Source: JAMXLO01 sp963812075 (GTDB lineage Bacteria; Pseudomonadota; Alphaproteobacteria; Acetobacterales; Acetobacteraceae). From it: DNA of 64,000 bases. The notes beneath the pieces are model-generated. The model had not been told where the DNA came from and did not search any database. It saw nothing but the letters and a program-made list of their open reading frames with translations. A program made the position numbers and the translations under genes. The stretch lies in NCBI GenBank assembly GCA_963812075.1, contig CAWETN010000010.1:310001-374000 (forward strand). The letters run 5' to 3'. Positions 44,438-55,584 of the stretch are shown here, one piece after another. The first letter of the stretch is position 1; every line of letters starts with the position of its first letter.

Positions 44438-45304
44438 TCACCACTCGAAGCGCGGTATCGTCGCCACCGGCGCCACACCTTCCAGTCGCGCCAACGCCTC
44501 GGCCTTGGCGAGATCATAGCCGCCCGCGCCATCGACCAGCGCCTCGCCGTGGATGCCGCCCAGCACCCAGCACGCGGCGATGTCCACACCCGCCGCGCCG
44601 GCGATGTCGGTATGCAGCGCGTCGCCCACCGCCAGCACGCGCTCGACAGGCAGATCGAGGCGTTGCAGCACCGGCTGGTAGATCGCCGGGTCAGGCTTGC
44701 CGATCGAGCGGACGTCGCCGCCCAGTTCCTGGTAGCGCAGCGCCAGCGAACCGGCGCACAGCACGCGCACCCCGCCGCGGATCACCTGCAGGTCCGGGTT
44801 GGCGCAGATCATCGGCAGGCCGTGGCGGACGCAGTCCCGCAGCACGTCCTCGAACTCAGCCATCTCGGTGGGATTGCGATGATCGTCCGGCCCGGTGTTG
44901 AGCACGAAGTTGGCCTCGCCGGGGTCCTCCACCTGGGTCAGCGTCAGGCCCTCGATCACGCCGCGGTCGCGCTCCGGGCCCAGGTGGAAGACGCGCTGGC
45001 CAAGCTCCGCCCACCAGAGGTCGGGCGGCCGCTGCAGCGCGCGGCGCACCGCCTCGCCGCTGGTCAGGATATCGGTGTAGAGATCGTCCTGGATGCCCAT
45101 GCGCTGCATCATCGCCTGCGCCGCATCGTTAGGCCGCGGCACGTTCGACAGCAGCAGCGTGCGCTTGCCGGCGGCGCGCAGCCGGGTCAGGCAGTCGACG
45201 GCATGCGGAAACGCGTTCACGCCGTCGTGGATCACGCCCCACAGATCGAGGATGAAGCCGTCGTATCGTCGGGCGAGCGGGGCAAAGCCGGACAGGTGTT
45301 CCAT
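44438..45304 (-). CDS. HAD-superfamily hydrolase, TIGR01459-like
   Basis: 288 residues from ATG 45304, whose ATGA overlaps the pyrD stop; a start three codons earlier (45313) is possible. HAD motif I is FILDLWGVIHDG (first aspartate plus the W-G-V form of NagD/p-nitrophenylphosphatase types), motif II LLLSNVPRP, motif III lysine in SIGKPDPAIY and motif IV VGDALHTDIAGA. A phosphatase for a sugar phosphate or nucleotide is likely; substrate unknown. Last gene of psd-pssA-pyrD-HAD. Confidence 0.9.
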   Translation of the reverse strand: MEHLSGFAPLARRYDGFILDLWGVIHDGVNAFPHAVDCLTRLRAAGKRTLLLSNVPRPNDAAQAMMQRMGIQDDLYTDILTSGEAVRRALQRPPDLWWAELGQRVFHLGPERDRGVIEGLTLTQVEDPGEANFVLNTGPDDHRNPTEMAEFEDVLRDCVRHGLPMICANPDLQVIRGGVRVLCAGSLALRYQELGGDVRSIGKPDPAIYQPVLQRLDLPVERVLAVGDALHTDIAGAAGVDIAACWVLGGIHGEALVDGAGGYDLAKAEALARLEGVAPVATIPRFEW

Positions 45305-46373
45305 CAGCCGCATTCTGCCAGACGCTCGGCGTGCTTGCCCACCGCGTCCCGCACGCTGGCGAAGCCTGCGTCGCGCAGCGCCGCAGCGAGATCGCGCCTG
45401 AGCCGCGGGATCAACGCCGGACCGGCATAAACGAACGCGGTGTAAAGCTGCACCAGCGAGGCGCCGGCGAGGATCTTTGCCAGTGCCTGCTCGGCGGTCG
45501 CCACGCCGCCGACGCCGACGAGTACCGAGCCGCCCCTCCGCCAGCTGGAAGGCACGCGCCAGAACGGACGTCGAGAGCCGGAACAGCGGTGCCCCCGACA
45601 GTCCACCGGTCTCGCCTGCGAGCGGCGAATGCAGCCCGGGCGGCCGGGAGACCGTCGTGTTCGAGACGATCAGCCCCTGCACGCGCTCCGCGACACAGGT
45701 CTCGACCAGGGCAGCCAACCCGGCGTCGGTGATATCGGGTGCGATCTTCACCAGCAGGGGGGCGCTCCGGCACCCGTGCGGCGACGGCGCGCAGGATCGC
45801 CCGCAGCTGTGCCTCGCCCTGCAGGTCGCGCAGCCCCGGCGTGTTCGGCGAGGAGACGTTGATCACCACATAGTCCGCATGCGGTGCGACGGCCGCGACC
45901 AGCGCGGGGTAGTCGCGCTCCGGATCGGCACCCTCCTTGTTGATGCCGACATTGGCGCCGACCACGACCGGACCGCGGGGCCGGCTCGCCAGCCGCGCCA
46001 GATAGGCGTCCAGCCCGGCATTGTTGAAGCCCATGCGGTTGATCACCGCGGCGTCCTCGGCCAGGCGGAACAGCCGCGGCCGCGGATTCCCCGCCTGCGC
46101 GCGCGGGGTGACGGTACCGGTTTCGACAAAGCCGAACCCGAGCCGCGCCAGGGCGGCGACCGCTACGGCGTTCTTGTCGAACCCGGCGGCGAGCCCCAGC
46201 GGATTGGCGAACCGGCGCCCGAGCGCCTCGACCGCCAGCCTCGGGTCGTCGTCCGTCGCCTCCGCCTTGCCCGCCAGCCCGAAGCGCAGCGCCCACAGGG
46301 CAGCGTCGTGCGCGCGCTCCGGCTCCACGCGGCGCAGCAACGGCAACAGGCGCGATGCAAGCGCCGGCGTCAC
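45304..46373 (-). pseudogene. pyrD: Dihydroorotate dehydrogenase (quinone, class 2) with two single-base frameshifts
   Basis: Starts at GTG 46373, 4 nt after pssA. Frame 1 runs from LLPLLRRVEPERAHD through NPLGLAAGFDKN and INVSSPNTPGLRDLQG. The frame then slips in a run of six G (plus strand, 45757-45762), after which LLVKIAPDITDAGLAAL to STSVLARAFQLAEG follows. A second slip near 45532-45536 leads to SVLVGVGGVATAEQAL and the true end at 45304. Deleting one base at each site gives 355 residues, normal for the family, with the catalytic serine motif intact. The enzyme oxidises dihydroorotate in pyrimidine synthesis and is normally essential, so sequence errors are likely. Confidence 0.88.
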
Positions 46374-46377
46374 CCGG

Positions 46378-47250
46378 TCACGGCGGTTCGGCCTCGCGCA
46401 GCGCCTCGGCCTCGCGCTGCAACAGGCGGAAGCTGCGCACGCTCAACGGCAGCATGCCGAGATAGAGCAGCCCGGCGGCGGCCAGCGCCGCCCACGGCTC
46501 GGCCACCAGGACGGCCGCGAAGGTCACCGCACCCAGCAGCAGCGGCAGGACGTATTCGTGCGGCACCTTGAAGTTCTTGAAACTCCACACCGGCAGGGTC
46601 GAGACCAGCAGGAACCCCGTGCCGACCAGCATCAGCGCGCAGAACAGCGGGAACTGCGCCACGCTCAGCAGCCAGTCCCAGCCGATCGACTTCGCCTCCA
46701 GCCCGATGAACAGCGGGAACAGCGCGACGCCCGCGCCGGCCGGCGCGGGGACGCCGGTAAAGAAGTTGTAGGTGTAGGCCGGCGCCGGCGCACCATCCAG
46801 CGCCGCGTTGAACCGCGCCAGCCGCAGCGCCATGCACACCGCGAAGATCAGGCACGGCGTGTAGCCCAGTCCGCCGCCGCGCTGCAGCGACCAGAGGAAC
46901 AGGATGAACGCCGGTGCGACGCCGAAGCACAGGAAATCGGCCAGGCTGTCGAGCTCGGCGCCGAAGCGCGAGGTCGTCTTCAGCAGCCGCGCCAGCCGGC
47001 CGTCCAGCCCATCGATCGCGCCGGCCACGACGATCGCCACCGCAGCTCCGCCGAACCGGCCCTCGTAGGCGAAACGCATGGCTGTCAGCCCGGCGCATAG
47101 GCCGATCAGCGTCAGCAGGTTGGGGACGATGCGGTTGAACGACAGCCCCTTGAAGCGGGGTCGGGCGCGCGGGCGCAGGCGGCGCAGCCGCTTGATCGGC
47201 GAGACGCCGCCGGGCACCGAGTGCCAGTCATGGCGGGGCGATCCGCTCAT
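46378..47250 (-). CDS. pssA: CDP-diacylglycerol--serine O-phosphatidyltransferase
   Basis: 290-residue inner-membrane enzyme making phosphatidylserine from CDP-diacylglycerol and serine. The CDP-alcohol phosphotransferase motif D-G-x2-A-R-x8-G-x3-D-x3-D is visible as DGLDGRLARLLKTTSRFGAE followed by LDSLAD. Several hydrophobic helices follow. A basic N-terminus (RLRRLRPRARPRFKGL) precedes the first helix. ATGA overlap with psd upstream shows the usual psd-pssA coupling in phosphatidylethanolamine synthesis. Confidence 0.95.
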   Translation of the reverse strand: MSGSPRHDWHSVPGGVSPIKRLRRLRPRARPRFKGLSFNRIVPNLLTLIGLCAGLTAMRFAYEGRFGGAAVAIVVAGAIDGLDGRLARLLKTTSRFGAELDSLADFLCFGVAPAFILFLWSLQRGGGLGYTPCLIFAVCMALRLARFNAALDGAPAPAYTYNFFTGVPAPAGAGVALFPLFIGLEAKSIGWDWLLSVAQFPLFCALMLVGTGFLLVSTLPVWSFKNFKVPHEYVLPLLLGAVTFAAVLVAEPWAALAAAGLLYLGMLPLSVRSFRLLQREAEALREAEPP

Positions 47251-47918
47251 GGTGTCAGCTCCGCAATCACGGTCTCGCCGCCTACCATGGTCTGCCCGAC
47301 GGCGACCAACGGCCGCACGCCCTCCGGCAGATAGAGGTCGGCGCGGCTACCGAAGCGGATGATACCGAAGCGCTGCCCGGTGCGCACCGGGTCGCCCTCA
47401 CGCAGATCGCACACGATCCGGCGGGCGATGAGGCCGGCGATCTGCACCACTGCGATCTCGCGACCGTCGGCCAGACGCAGCGCGAAAGCGTTGCGCTCGT
47501 TCGACTCGCTCGCCTTGTCGAGGCCGGCATTCATGAAGCTGCCGTGTCGGTAGGCGATGCGGGTGACGATGCCGTCGGCCGGGACCCGGTTCACGTGGAC
47601 ATTGAGGACCGACAGGAAGGTGGACACGCGCCAGCGTGGCACCGCGCCCAGACCAAGCTCGGCAGGGGGCACGGCGGGCGTCACCGAGGTCACCCGCCCG
47701 TCGGCGGGCGCCACCAGTGTACCGAGGCGGCCGGGCGGCACGCGCTCGGGGTCGCGGAAGAAGAACAGGCAGAGCAGCGTGAACAGCAGGCCAAGCCAGG
47801 CGAGCCACGAGCCGATGACCAGGCCCAGCATGACGGCGATGAGGCCGGCCAAAACGAATGGCCGCCCAGTCGGATGGGGTGGGGATAAGACGTGGCCGAT
47901 GTCGTCGACGAAGGACAT
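47247..47918 (-). CDS. psd: Phosphatidylserine decarboxylase
   Basis: 223 residues, short (alphaproteobacterial) form. Two N-terminal hydrophobic segments (VLAGLIAVMLGLVIGSWLAWLG) are followed by FFRDPERVPP, VAPADGRV, the STFLSVLNVHVNR region and the C-terminal self-cleavage site RFGSRADLYLP, in which Gly-Ser is cut to form the pyruvoyl group. It converts phosphatidylserine to phosphatidylethanolamine. First gene of the psd-pssA-pyrD-HAD operon; divergent from the gene at 47985. Confidence 0.95.
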   Translation of the reverse strand: MSFVDDIGHVLSPPHPTGRPFVLAGLIAVMLGLVIGSWLAWLGLLFTLLCLFFFRDPERVPPGRLGTLVAPADGRVTSVTPAVPPAELGLGAVPRWRVSTFLSVLNVHVNRVPADGIVTRIAYRHGSFMNAGLDKASESNERNAFALRLADGREIAVVQIAGLIARRIVCDLREGDPVRTGQRFGIIRFGSRADLYLPEGVRPLVAVGQTMVGGETVIAELTP

Positions 47919-47984
47919 TCGCGGTGCGGTTTATGGAAGCTTCACCTTGGGGGAGCAAGACTGGGCGGCACCGGAGCATTCGCC

Positions 47985-48461
47985 ATGAGGTTCGACGCAC
48001 CGTTCAAGCTGGGGCCGTTCTCGATCGATGCGGAGGGGCGGTTGACCCCGTACGAGCCCGCCTCTGCGCCCGCTTTCCTGTTTCGCTGGCATGACCGCGT
48101 CGTGCGGGCGCGGCTGGACCGGGCGGACGCCGACACCGGTCGGCTGACGTTGCAGATGGCCCTTGCCCGCGTGCGCAGTTCGGCCAGCGCCACGGACGAG
48201 ACCCTCCGTCCGCGCAGTTTCATGCTGCTGCACTGGCTGGAACGATCCGTCCCGCATGGCTGGCGCATGGCGCTTACGGCTGACCATTACGTCTGGCTCG
48301 CGACCGACATGGCGGTCGGGCTGCCGATCACCGCCGCCGGTCTGCTGACCGAGATCGCCTGCTTCGTGCTCGATCTTGCGCCGTACCTGGACCTGATGGA
48401 CGAGGTCGGCCTGACGGTCCCGCGGCTCGCTGCGGCGACCCCAGGCGGAGGGGATGCGTAG
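47985..48461 (+). CDS. Hypothetical protein of unknown function
   Basis: 158 residues from ATG 47985 (MRFDAPFKLGPFSIDAEGRLTPYEP), preceded by GGAG. Soluble, no signal peptide or cysteine-rich site, with FLFRWHDRVVRARL and FMLLHWLERSVPHGWRM as notable segments. I do not recognise the family. It stands between psd (divergent) and the ferritin-like gene. The start fits a beta-rich N-terminal half and helical C-terminal half. Confidence 0.65.
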   Translation: MRFDAPFKLGPFSIDAEGRLTPYEPASAPAFLFRWHDRVVRARLDRADADTGRLTLQMALARVRSSASATDETLRPRSFMLLHWLERSVPHGWRMALTADHYVWLATDMAVGLPITAAGLLTEIACFVLDLAPYLDLMDEVGLTVPRLAAATPGGGDA

Positions 48462-48551
48462 CCGCACTCCGGACCTGGCGCCGCCGCCCTTTCGAATCGT
48501 GCCGATCGATGCCAACTTAACGCCACGGCTTCGGACAGTGCGGACCCGAAT

Positions 48552-49373
48552 ATGAAGCATTGGCGCATCGAGGACGTGGCATGGGAGCGGTTCGACCCCG
48601 CGCTGGCGGACCCTGAGCTGATCCCCCTGGTGAAGGCCGCCGCGATGGTCGAGCGGAACGGCACCGACTATGCCGTCTACCTTAACCGTGTGTTCGGCGA
48701 CGATCCCGACTTCCGCCAGGCCGCCGATGCCTGGGCCTCGGAAGAGGTCCAGCACGGCGACGCTCTCGGCAAATGGGCCATGCTGGCGGACCCGACCTGG
48801 GACTATCAGGCCGCCTTCGCCCGCTACAGGGCCGGCTATCAGCTGCCGCTCGATGCCGACGCGTCGGTCCGCGGGTCGCGCACCGGTGAACTGATCGCCC
48901 GCTGCATGGTGGAGACCGGCACCTCGAGCTACTACACGGCGCTGGCGGACGGCACGCGGGAGCCGGTGCTGCAGCAGATCTGCCGGCACATCGCCGCCGA
49001 TGAATTCCGACATTTCAAGCTGTTCTATGACCATATGCGCCGGTACCTGGCGCGCGAGAATATCGGCCTCCTGCGCCGCCTGCGCATCGCCGCCGGCCGG
49101 ATCGGCGAAAGTGAGGACGACGAGTTGGCGTACGCCTGGCACTGCGGGAACGAGCCGGAGGAGCAGACCTACCAGCACGCGCGCTGCACCGCCGCCTATA
49201 TGGGCCGCGCCATGGCGTTCTATCGCTTCCGCCACATCGAGCGCGGGATGGGCATGATTTTCAAGGCCGTCGGGCTGCCGCCACGCGGGCGGCTGTCCGA
49301 TCTCTCGGCCCAGACGGCCTGGCGGCTGATCCAATGGCGCCGGCGCCGTTTCGCGGCACGCCTGGCGGCCTGA
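48552..49373 (+). CDS. Ferritin-like di-iron protein, acyl-ACP desaturase-related
   Basis: 273 residues, helical. Two glutamate/histidine motifs for a di-iron centre are visible: EEVQHG (about 67-72) and DEFRHFKLFYDH (about 149-160), with the intervening VETGTSSYYTAL of ferritin-like oxidases. A carboxylate-bridged iron site that activates O2 is likely; the substrate (fatty acyl chain or other) is unknown. A C-terminal basic tail (WRRRRFAARLAA) follows. Convergent with the MOSC gene, 3 nt between stops. Confidence 0.8.
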   Translation: MKHWRIEDVAWERFDPALADPELIPLVKAAAMVERNGTDYAVYLNRVFGDDPDFRQAADAWASEEVQHGDALGKWAMLADPTWDYQAAFARYRAGYQLPLDADASVRGSRTGELIARCMVETGTSSYYTALADGTREPVLQQICRHIAADEFRHFKLFYDHMRRYLARENIGLLRRLRIAAGRIGESEDDELAYAWHCGNEPEEQTYQHARCTAAYMGRAMAFYRFRHIERGMGMIFKAVGLPPRGRLSDLSAQTAWRLIQWRRRRFAARLAA

Positions 49374-49376
49374 GAC

Positions 49377-50135
49377 CTACTCCGGCAGCACCTCGATCGC
49401 GTCGCCGACAGCGAACCGGCCGCCCTCCACTACCTCGGCGTGCACGCCGAGTTCGACATGGCCATACAGCCGGCGCAGCTCCTCCAGCGGATCGGCATCA
49501 CGTTCGGCGGTCTCGGGGTTCACCTCGGTCGCGGCACAGCGGGTGACCGGCCGGGTCACCCGCAGCAGCGCGCCACCGACCTGGAGTTGCTGGCCGACCC
49601 AGTCTCGCTCGCTCCAGGCCGGGGCGCCGCTGAACCAGACGTTGGCACGGAAACGCCGGCGATGCCTTCTGGCGCCGACCTTCGCCTCGTAGTCGCGCAG
49701 GCTGGAGAGATTGATCAGGCTGACGACCTTCCGCCGCTGATCGCAGAAGCTGTGGCCGGGTACGTGGTGGAAGCGTGGGTTGCCGCGGGCGTCATCGCCC
49801 AGGTAGCGGGTCAGGAAGGTACCGATCCGCTCGCGACCCTCCTCAGTCAGCGCATTCTCGACCACCGCCGACCCGTCGGGCGCACGGATTGCCAGCATGC
49901 CGGTACGCGGCTCGAAGAACGAGAACAGGGCGGCGATCCGGGCGTTCTTCATCTGGCACATGAAGTTGGTCTTCTGCAGCCATTCCGGCCGCTCCGGGTC
50001 GAAGCTGGAATCACCCTGGGCCAGGGCAAAGGCACGGTCCCACGGGATGCAGCCGCCCTCCTCGACGTCGGCCGCGTCCAGCGCCTCGGCGGTCAGACCC
50101 TTTATCGGATAGCGGTACAGGTATTCGATTCGCAT
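49377..50135 (-). CDS. MOSC-domain protein (YcbX/MOSC N-terminal barrel type)
   Basis: 252 residues, preceded by AGAGGGG. The N-terminal beta-barrel opens IEYLYRYPIKGLTAEAL and contains WDRAFALAQG. The MOSC domain follows, with VSLINLSSLRDYE, RFRANVWFSG and the conserved cysteine in RPVTRCAATEVNP, which binds the sulfur/molybdenum cofactor in this family. Related proteins reduce N-hydroxylated compounds or handle Moco sulfur. Divergent from clpB over 120 bp. Confidence 0.9.
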   Translation of the reverse strand: MRIEYLYRYPIKGLTAEALDAADVEEGGCIPWDRAFALAQGDSSFDPERPEWLQKTNFMCQMKNARIAALFSFFEPRTGMLAIRAPDGSAVVENALTEEGRERIGTFLTRYLGDDARGNPRFHHVPGHSFCDQRRKVVSLINLSSLRDYEAKVGARRHRRRFRANVWFSGAPAWSERDWVGQQLQVGGALLRVTRPVTRCAATEVNPETAERDADPLEELRRLYGHVELGVHAEVVEGGRFAVGDAIEVLPE

Positions 50136-50147
50136 GGCGCGGCCCCT

Positions 50148-50177
50148 CTTGAGTCACACTCTGCCTGGACCCACTTC
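50148..50177 (+). promoter_or_regulatory. Candidate sigma-32 (heat-shock) promoter for clpB
   Basis: CTTGAGT at 50148-50154, 15 bases, then CCCACTTC at 50170-50177, compared with the RpoH pattern CTTGAAA-N13-15-CCCCATNT. It is 78 bp upstream of the clpB ATG and in the right direction. It also overlaps the ribosome site region of the divergent MOSC gene. The match is imperfect; role inferred from the known heat-shock control of clpB. Confidence 0.4.
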
Positions 50178-50255
50178 GATTGCCAAAGGGTCATGTTTCC
50201 GTTGCCTGACGAGGGATGGGGATGAGGCCAGTCGCCTACGAACAGGGACACAGAG

Positions 50256-52835
<2,580 letters not shown>

Positions 52836-52837
52836 TC

Positions 52838-53374
52838 TCAGTTGCCCGGGGGCGGCGGCTCGCTCGCTCCCGGGCCCAACGGCCGTACCATCAGCACCGA
52901 GTCCAGCCAGCGCCCATGCTTCCAGCCGATCGCCGGCAACATGCCGGCGTGGCGGAAGCCGCAGCGTTCGTGCAGGCGGATCGAGGCGACGTTCGCCGAA
53001 TCGCCGATCACCGCCACCATCAGGCGGTATCCGCCCTGCTGGCAGCGCTCGATCAATGGCGGCAGCAATGCGCGCCCGACGCCCCGCCCCTGGCAGTCGG
53101 GGGCGACGTAGACCGAGTTCTCGACCGTGAAGCGATAGCCGGGCCGGGGACGATACGTGCCGGCGTGGCTGTAGCCCACGACGCGCCCGGCCGCATCCTC
53201 CGCCACAAGATAGGGGAAGCCGGCCGCAAGCAGCACGTCGCGCCGTCGTCCGATCTCGGCGGGCGGAGGCGGATCCAGTTCGAAGCTGGCATTCCCGTGC
53301 AGCACGGCGTGGCTATAGATCTCGGCGATGGCGGCGACGTCGCTCGGCAGGCTGTCGCGAATGAGGACGGACAT
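52838..53374 (-). CDS. GNAT N-acetyltransferase, phosphinothricin acetyltransferase-like
   Basis: 178 residues from ATG 53374 (MSVLIRDSLPSDVAAIAEIY). GNAT acetyl-CoA loop: SVYVAPDCQGRGVGRALL; the C-terminal NVASIRLHERCGFRHAG and IGWKHGRWLDSVLM match the PAT/Bar branch, which acetylates phosphinothricin, methionine sulfoximine or other small amines. The real substrate is unknown. Convergent with clpB (3 nt between stops). Confidence 0.87.
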   Translation of the reverse strand: MSVLIRDSLPSDVAAIAEIYSHAVLHGNASFELDPPPPAEIGRRRDVLLAAGFPYLVAEDAAGRVVGYSHAGTYRPRPGYRFTVENSVYVAPDCQGRGVGRALLPPLIERCQQGGYRLMVAVIGDSANVASIRLHERCGFRHAGMLPAIGWKHGRWLDSVLMVRPLGPGASEPPPPGN

Positions 53375-53531
53375 GGACGGAGATTCGCGCCACGCCCGGC
53401 GGGCGACAAGCGGCAATTCGCTCGCCAGCTGCCGGGCGGAGGCGGTGGTCTGGTTGATTGCCGCCAACATGGCCTATGACCCCTGCTCCGACTGACATAC
53501 CGTCGATCCCCTGGTCCGATTGGAGGCTGGC

Positions 53532-55550
53532 GTGGAAACCGTCCGCGTGGTCTGTGCGCATGACTGTCCGGACATGTGCTCGCTGCTGGCGCATGTCGAG
53601 AACGGACGCGTCGTGCGCGTCGAGGGTGATCCGGGCCAGCCGTTCACGGCCGGCTTCGCCTGCGCCAAGGTGAACCGCGACGCGGAACTGGTGCACTCGC
53701 CGGAACGCCTATCGACGCCGCTGCGGCGCATCGGCGCGAAGGGCGAGGGTAGGTTCGCGCCGATCACCTGGGACGCGGCGCTCGACGAGATCACCTCGCG
53801 CTGGCAGTCCGTCATCGCCGAATCCGGACCGTTGGCGATCCTCGGCTATTGCTACAGCGCGCACCAGGGCCTGATGAACCGCGGCCTGCCGAACGGGTTG
53901 TTCCACGCGATGGGCACCAGCAGACTGTGGGCCGGCACCGTGTGCGACAGTTGTATGGAGGCGGCATGGGACGCCACCGTCGGCCCGATCGGCGGCGCCG
54001 ATCCGGAATCGGTCGCCGAGTCCGACCTGGTGATCTGCTGGGGCGCCGACCTGTTCGCGACCAACGTGCATTTCTGGGCAAAGCTCGATGCTGTCCGCAA
54101 GCGCGGCGTGCCGTTCGTGGTGATCGATCCGCGGCGCACCCGGTCGGCGCAGAACGCCGATTGGCACATCCCGATCCGCATCGGCACCGATGCCGCGCTG
54201 GCGCTCGGGATCATGCACATCCTGGTGCGCGACAACCTGTGTGACCGCGATTACATCGCGCAGCACACGATGGGCTTCGAGCGTGTGGAACACGAGGTGC
54301 TGCCGCGCTTTGCGCCCGACCGCGTGGCGGCCACCACCGGCCTCGCCGTTGCCGATGTGGAGCGGCTGGCCGCTATGTATGGCGCGGCGAAGAAGTCGCT
54401 GATTCGGCTCGGCTGGGGCATGACGCGTTTCACCTACGGCGGCCAGGCCCTGCGCACCGTGGCACTGTTGCCTGGTGTCACCGGCGCCTATGGCCGCTAC
54501 GGTGGTGGCGCGCTGAACGGAACCAACGCATCGTTCGAGCTCAACTACAATGCGGTGCGCAAACCGTCCGGCCCCGAGGCGACACGCACCATCAACCACA
54601 ACCGGCTGGGCAGGGCGCTGCTCGAGCTGAACGATCCGCCGATCCGCGCGCTGTTCGTCGCGGCGAACAATCCGGCCGTTACCTGTCCCGACACCGTGAA
54701 CACCCGCCGTGGCCTGGCGCGCGAGGACCTGTTCACCGTGGTGCACGATCCGTTCCTGACAATGACCGCGCGCTACGCGGACATTGTGCTGCCGGCGACG
54801 ACGTATCTGGAGACCGAGGATTTCTTCCGCGCGTACGGTACGTATTACATGCAGTATTCACCGCGCGCGGTGCCGCCGCAGGGCGAGGCGTGGTCGAACC
54901 TGAAGTTGGCGCAGGAGCTGGCGGCGCGGATGGGCTTGACCGACCCCGTGTTCCGCATGTCGGAGCCGGAGATCCTGCGCGAGCTGTTCCGTGGCGCGAA
55001 CGGCGCAGTCGCGGCATTCGATCCCGATGCGTTGCGCGATGCCGGCCCGATTTCCATTGCGACCAAGGTTGGCCAGCGGTTCCGCACGCCGTCTGGCAAA
55101 TTGGAGTTCTATTCCGAGGCTCTTGCCACGCGGGGCCTGCCGCCGATGCCCGACTGGCAGCCCGATCCGATCGAAGCAACGCAAGGGGCGCAGTGGCCGC
55201 TGCGATTGTTGACCGGACCAGGATATTTCCTCAGCCACACGGCGTTTTCCGGCGTCGCCTTCTTGCGCCAGCGGGAGGGTAAGCCGCACTGCGTGCTGCA
55301 TCCCGCCGATGCCGCCGCGCGCAACCTGCGCGACGGCGAGCGCGTGCGGCTGGTCAACGATCGCGGCACGGTCGGCCTGACGCTGCACGTCCGCGACGAG
55401 GTGCAGCCCGGCGTCGTGCTGGTGCCAGGGCAACGTCCGGACGACGAAGCGGTCGAAGGCACGGTGAATATGCTGTGCTCGGATGCGTATAGCGACATGG
55501 GCGAGGGTGCCACCTATCAGAGCACCTGGCTGGACGTGCGTCCCTGGTGA
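53532..55550 (+). CDS. Molybdopterin oxidoreductase with N-terminal [4Fe-4S] site
   Basis: 672 residues from GTG 53532, preceded by GGAGG with 5-nt spacing; a TTG at 53520 is less likely. The N-terminus carries CAHDCPDMC...FACAK, the four cysteines of a [4Fe-4S] cluster, followed by the bis-MGD-binding domains (VICWGADLFATNVHFW, AANNPAVTCPD, YADIVLPATTYLETED) and the C-terminal molydopterin dinucleotide-binding domain. It belongs to the DMSO-reductase family; no signal peptide, so cytoplasmic. Substrate and redox partner unknown. Heads a run of catabolic genes. Confidence 0.92.
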   Translation: METVRVVCAHDCPDMCSLLAHVENGRVVRVEGDPGQPFTAGFACAKVNRDAELVHSPERLSTPLRRIGAKGEGRFAPITWDAALDEITSRWQSVIAESGPLAILGYCYSAHQGLMNRGLPNGLFHAMGTSRLWAGTVCDSCMEAAWDATVGPIGGADPESVAESDLVICWGADLFATNVHFWAKLDAVRKRGVPFVVIDPRRTRSAQNADWHIPIRIGTDAALALGIMHILVRDNLCDRDYIAQHTMGFERVEHEVLPRFAPDRVAATTGLAVADVERLAAMYGAAKKSLIRLGWGMTRFTYGGQALRTVALLPGVTGAYGRYGGGALNGTNASFELNYNAVRKPSGPEATRTINHNRLGRALLELNDPPIRALFVAANNPAVTCPDTVNTRRGLAREDLFTVVHDPFLTMTARYADIVLPATTYLETEDFFRAYGTYYMQYSPRAVPPQGEAWSNLKLAQELAARMGLTDPVFRMSEPEILRELFRGANGAVAAFDPDALRDAGPISIATKVGQRFRTPSGKLEFYSEALATRGLPPMPDWQPDPIEATQGAQWPLRLLTGPGYFLSHTAFSGVAFLRQREGKPHCVLHPADAAARNLRDGERVRLVNDRGTVGLTLHVRDEVQPGVVLVPGQRPDDEAVEGTVNMLCSDAYSDMGEGATYQSTWLDVRPW

Positions 55551-55584
55551 TGCACAATCGGCTGCACCGGAAGGGGAGCAGTCG

